Of a DNA stretch of 64,000 bases, positions 59,241 to 64,000 are shown in pieces. Position numbers and translations under genes: made by a program. Under the pieces are notes generated by a model. It worked only from the letters and a program-made list of their open reading frames with translations. It was not told the origin of the DNA and did no database searches. The stretch's first letter is position 1. Each line of letters starts with the position of its first letter. The DNA comes from Ziziphus jujuba (lineage: Eukaryota > Streptophyta > Magnoliopsida > Rosales > Rhamnaceae), in NCBI RefSeq assembly GCF_031755915.1, contig NC_083385.1, positions 14,839,001 to 14,903,000 of the forward strand. Reading direction: 5' to 3'.

Positions 59241-61760
59241 AAAGTTACTAATTAAATTTTTATATTTAAGTTTCGATAATAAATCCTTTTCCATTGATAA
59301 AATTGCCAAATTATTTAATCTTTCTTCAAACATTGTTGAGCATAAAAAAGATTTTATTAATTTTAATTTTGAAAAACTTTTTTCTGCTGAAGCTATACTA
59401 ACTGGTATTGTCAATAGTATTCTACAAGCTCTCCATGCATTAGGAAAAGAATTTAATTTTTTTTATAAAATTTAATATCTCGTGTTGTTTTCAATTCAGG
59501 ATTTATTATTTCTTTTAAAATTTTTAGTTCTAAAAATAAATCTAAACCATCAATATCAGATAACATGTTATATTTTTAAAAAATTTCAAGATGCAAACAT
59601 TTTTCTTTTAAAAAATCATCATCAAGCAATATTAATTTTTCTACATCATACAGAAAACCAAAATTATCTTCATATATTTTAAACTATTCAAACCTAATTT
59701 GAAGTGAAGAAATGGCATGATTAACTATATAATTGAAATAATTAATTTTGAAAGATTTTTCAGGTGAAAGTCTCACATCATTAGTTTCATTCTCATCAAA
59801 TTCTTTTTTTCTTCTAATTACACATTTTTCAAGAAATTTTGGTTCTACATTCATTTCATTAGCAATCTCTTTAGTACAAATCATAGCAGATGTGAATCCA
59901 TTTTCTCTATAGTCATTAAGAAATGAAATAAGACCTTTAGTTGATTTAATGCAAGGCAATATCCATATCTTTATATTGTAAAAATTTACTAACAGTGTTA
60001 ATTGCAAACAATATAACATACCAAATAATCATACCTAATAAAAATTCAAAATTTTTAATCTTATATGTTGCTAAAGAAATCGCTTCACTTTTTGTTTTAG
60101 GATCATCACTAGCTTCTGCTAGTTGATATAAAGCATCTCTTATTTGTGGAGCTTGATATTTTATTACATTAACACTTTCAAGACGACTTTCCCAATGTGT
60201 TTGTGACAATGGTTTAAGAGTTAAATTAGAAATATGATCTTGTAAAATTTTCCATCTTTTTGTAGAAGAAGAAAATAGTAAGTATATACGTTGTGTCACG
60301 CCAAAAAATGTTATAGCACTAGGACAAGAATTAGCCATGTCACAAAGCACTAAATTAAGACTATGACATCTATATGGTGTATAAAAAGCTCTAGAATTTA
60401 TATCTAACAATCTCTTTTGTACACTTTGTTATTTACCTTTTATATTAGACCCATTATCATATCCTTGTCCTCTTATATCATTTATATCAAGTTTAAAATT
60501 TTTTATTACACTAATAAGCATATCAAAAAGACCTTTCCCTGATGTATCATCCACTTTTAAAAGTTCTAAAAAATACTCTTCTATTTTGATTGGATTTGTT
60601 AAAATATCTACACATCTTAATATAAGAGATATTTGTTCTTGATGACTTATATATGGGGTACAATCAAGTATAACTGAAAAGTATTTTGCTTCTTCTATTT
60701 TTTTAATTATAATATTTTTTATTTCTAATCCTAATATATTTATTAACTCATTTTGTATGTTATGGCCAAGGTAATGATTATGAATTTCACCATTTTGAAT
60801 ACGTTTAAGGTGTTCTTGCATTATAGGATCAAATTCTGCAATCATTTCAATTATACTTAAAAAATTTCCATTGTTATCTTGATAAATCTTCTCATTTGTG
60901 CCACGAAATGCCAAATTATTTTTTACAAGATTTTTAACTACAGTAATAATTCTTACTAATACATTCCTCCAATGCTCTTTTTCCTTATTTATCTTTTCTT
61001 GTAAATTTTGATCAATAGTTTTATTTTTAAGTAATCTCATTTCAATATCAAACCAAATACTCATATTTATAATATGTTCATTGCTTGTTTCATGACTTTT
61101 AAGCTTGGCACTAAGATTTTTCCAATCTTGACATCCTTCGTTTGCTAATTGAATTGTAGTTGATTTTTGACTAAATAATTTACAACACAAGCAAAATACT
61201 TTATCTAATTCTTTTGAATATACTAGCCATCTCCTATCATGTTTTTCTCCATTTGGTAATTTTCGAATGTAATGAATAGTAGAAAAGTGTCTAGAATTTT
61301 CATCATGTGGAAAACATAAATTAGTGTCTCTAATTGGACCTTTTTCAACTAATAAATCTATTAAATTTGTATTTATGTTTTCCCATTGTGCTGAATCATA
61401 TATATTTTTAACAATAGTTTCATCAATATCATTAAAATTTTTATCTTCTTGATCAACTAATTAATCTTCTTCTAAATTATTATTATTATCTTCTTCGTTA
61501 ATATTAATATTTGATGAATTAGATTTATGATTATTAGAAAGTTCTTGACAGATTTGTTTTTGTCCTAATAAAGTATCATCTTCTAGTGAAAATTCAGTTG
61601 TTTTTTCATTTAAATTTTCAATTGATTTTTCTGAGTTTTGATTTTTAGTATTAGTAACAAACCTATCAAGTGCTCCTTTTTGAGATTGAACAAATTCTTC
61701 TATTTTTCTTTTTTTTTTTATATGTTTTGCATATCCAGACTCATATTTTCTAGCAGACAT
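59226..61760 (-). pseudogene. hAT transposase pseudogene, copy 2
   Basis: Same order as copy 1, read leftwards from 61760: MSARKYESGYAKHIKKKRK start, acidic Asn-rich section, TTF zinc-finger (near 61190-61240; CCKLFSQKS and NEGCQDWKNL), DUF4371/RNase H-like section at 60429-61190 (SVILDCTPYISHQEQ, RGQGYDNGSNIKG), continuation at 59946-60410 and 59684-60019 in different frames, and the hAT dimerisation domain at 59226-59414 (TIPVSIASAEKSFSKLKL, better preserved than in copy 1). Disruptions include a stop at about 60431 (TAA where copy 1 has CAA), one near 61461 and a frameshift near 59950. The lesions differ from those of copy 1. The reading frame reaches the left joint, where the element is truncated. 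Confidence 0.88.
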
Positions 61761-62587
61761 ATTTATATTCAAATAATAGAAAATATAGATCCATAATATT
61801 TTATCAAAATTAAAATGCTTAAAATTAAAAAAACAATAAAACTTGATTTATGCTTTGTACTTTCAATTTGATAATACTTTAAAGTCTGACACTGTTATCT
61901 GCATAAATATGATAAAAGAACAAACAAATATTAATTTTTATTTAGATTAATTAAAATAAGCATCTAGGAGAATAATTGGCCCAAATTAAAAACACCATGT
62001 AAGGATTCAAATCCAATCAATTTAGTTGAATAAAAGATATAAAAAAAATAAAAACACAAAATATAGAACAAAACCGTAAGCTATATGTATATATGAAAAC
62101 AATAAGAATGATTAGTAAATAACTTCATCATGAATTCATATATATATATATATATATAATATATGAGGAGAATGAATGTAAATTCATTAAAATAAATAAA
62201 AACCAACAAGCTTACCTTTAATTTTGGGGCCTTCTGGATTAAAATTGCAATTATATATGTTGAGTATCAAATATTAAACAACTATGAAAGATGAGTGAAT
62301 GAGAAAAGAATAAAGAAAGTTAGCAAGGGAAAAAAACACATAAACTTTACAGAAATAGGAATGAGTATTTAATATATGTTTTTCTCTTTTTTTTACTGTT
62401 ACAATCTAATTAATTATAGAAATAAAATATAAAAAATTTCTATTAAACTTTATTAATGTTCTTTTCAAAAGATAAAGATAATTATACATAATTATAGCAA
62501 TAAATAATCAATTAAAGATAATTTAGAATCCTAATGATAACCAATTTTTTATATTTCTAAAATAAATTAATAATAATATTTTATTTA

Positions 62588-62627
<40 letters not shown>

Positions 62628-62705
62628 AAATATATTTTTTGGGGCCCCCAATAAGATAGGGGCCTAGGCATATGCCTTAGTGGCCTATGCCTTCAGCCGG
62701 CCCTG
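59241..62705 (-). mobile_element. hAT-superfamily transposon, copy 2, left end missing
   Basis: Nearly identical in layout to copy 1. The right end read inward begins CAGGGCCGGCTGAAGGC, a better match to the expected terminal repeat than that of copy 1. The left 140 bases or so, including the terminal repeat, are gone: homology starts around GCAAAG at 59241, directly after the duplicated LecRK-upstream block. The octamer GCTCTTCT follows at 62706-62713, as for copy 1. Confidence 0.9.
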
Positions 62706-63422
62706 GCTCTTCTTTCATCAAACTCGAGAAATTCAGCTTCTTTTCGCAAATGTGATTGCGTTGCTCTACACCAAGATGGCATATCCTAGCCTTGCTCCAC
62801 ACCATGCAGCCCTCATTTCTCACGCTAGCTACAGCTCATTCCATCTCATGCTCTCCTCACATGACCATAAAAAGTGATAATAAAGTGTCAGATGGGGAGT
62901 GTTTTTGATGAAAAATGGAGGGTTTATCTTCCATTTTTAATAGGGCTTATGGCATTAGGAGGAGAGTAATAAAAAAAGGGTGGCTAGTTTTTGGAAAAAA
63001 GAACAGGAGGAGGCCACATTGGAGAGAAAAAATCGGCTAGAGAGCTTGGAGAAGAAGCTAGAGAGCAACACCTACTTTAGAGAGAGAAACAACTAATTCT
63101 AGAGAGAGAAAGCTTGGGTTTGGAAGAAGATTGAAGAATTGGAGGGATTCATCTCCAAATTGCTGCTACTTTTGAGTTTTCTCTACTTTCTAATCTCTTT
63201 AAATTGTATTTGAATATATATATATATATATATATATTGTGTATTTGACATGAATTTAATGATAATATATATTCTATTTTGGATTTGGTTTATATTTTAT
63301 AAATAAATTACAAGATTTATTATCTAAGATTTTGATGGAATCTCTACCTTGGTGATAGTTGATTGATAGGTTGATTATTATTTTATCTCAATCCAATTTT
63401 TTTGCGTAAATCTTGCAATTAA
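62706..63422. repeat. Duplicated right-flank block, copy 2
   Basis: Begins with the same GCTCTTCT octamer and continues with the same text as 32354-33083. The match ends abruptly at about 63425, at the left end of the next element. It includes a (TA)n tract at 63215-63236. Confidence 0.85.
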
Positions 63423-64000
63423 TGTCAGGACTCGTCCAGAATTCCTTCTCCGGAACCCTAGACAAGCCCTGATCCCAGGAAAATACCACCGAACCTTCCA
63501 ACGGAAAATCAGGCAGCACCTCCCCTAAGGGTAGGACTAACAGAAAATTACCTGCACTGAAAACACACTTCTAAAAACATCCCTTTATTCCTCCCACAAT
63601 ACTACAAATTGGTTCCACAAATTTCAGCACTTCAAAATAAATACAGTAATCCAGTGCAAGATAAATACAACAAGAGTGAAAGAAATATTACAACTGCAAT
63701 AAAAGAAGAACAGGATACTTCACGAACTAAACAGTGAGGAAGATCAAGTCCGCTCTGAATAAACACCGACAACCTGGTACCTAGAGGAACGAAATTTAAG
63801 AGTGTGAGATGCTAATCATCTCAGTGAGTGACCCTATCTACTATACAATATAATATCACAGTAATAAGTATATAAATAATAATTAATTCGAAATAATAAT
63901 TTCTCTCAAAACCCTTACAATTCTCTCAGTTGGAAAAGTTCCCCTTTTAAAACCTTTTCACAAAACTCTTTGTTCGTATTCCCCGAAAACCAAGACATCA
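63423..64000. mobile_element. Probable LTR retrotransposon, terminal repeat start; continues beyond right edge
   Basis: At 63423 the duplicated block is interrupted by DNA beginning TGTCAGGACTCGTCC, richer in C than its surroundings and unlike anything else in the window. LTRs start with TG, and the opening phrase resembles plant Ty3-type LTRs as I remember them. There is no coding sequence up to the edge. The class is inferred from the boundary and the first bases only. Confidence 0.5.

Noticed and set aside
1..64000. CRISPR arrays, bacterial operons or plasmid origins
   Set aside because: None present; gene structure and repeats are those of a plant nuclear genome.

Overview
This is AT-rich nuclear DNA from a flowering plant, most likely a woody eudicot. 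The reasons are GT-AG introns in plant genes, an organellar oligopeptidase, a mitochondrial serine hydroxymethyltransferase (SHMT), a MIKC-type MADS-box gene, an array of L-type lectin receptor kinases (LecRKs), plant hAT and LTR elements, and many (TA)n microsatellites. The species cannot be fixed from the sequence.

Layout. 1-1.7 kb: the first four exons of an organellar thimet-type oligopeptidase on the minus strand, cut by the left edge. 3.1-7.6 kb: a complete 15-exon mitochondrial SHMT on the minus strand (518 residues). 9.3 kb: a tRNA-Asn(GUU). 12.6 kb: a small intronless gene for a plant protein of unknown function. 15.5-21.3 kb: a complete seven-exon MADS-box gene of the AGL17/ANR1 type on the minus strand, with a first intron of about 4 kb. 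21.3-27.2 kb: gene-free and rich in simple repeats. 27.3-35.1 kb: two decayed DUF247 relics flanking old repeat DNA that carries an hAT element with an 8-bp target duplication. 37.4-58.7 kb: a tandem array of LecRK-IX-like genes, all plus strand and intronless, with four intact receptors in two sister pairs and a fifth gene reduced to the lectin domain. 58.7-64 kb: a mosaic made of a copy of the DNA upstream of the third LecRK, a left-truncated second hAT copy with the same right flank, and the start of what looks like an LTR retrotransposon.

Functionally, the left half is housekeeping and regulatory (organellar peptide clearance, photorespiratory one-carbon metabolism, a transcription factor). 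The right half is an evolving immune-receptor cluster. The oligopeptidase and LecRK-IX genes are also neighbours in Arabidopsis, so the window may preserve an old gene neighbourhood later filled by other genes and transposons. The most informative structures are an apparent 540-bp insertion with its empty site elsewhere in the window, the truncated lectin gene at a rearrangement breakpoint, and the shared right flank showing that the two hAT copies come from one insertion. No wholly new biochemical system is evident.
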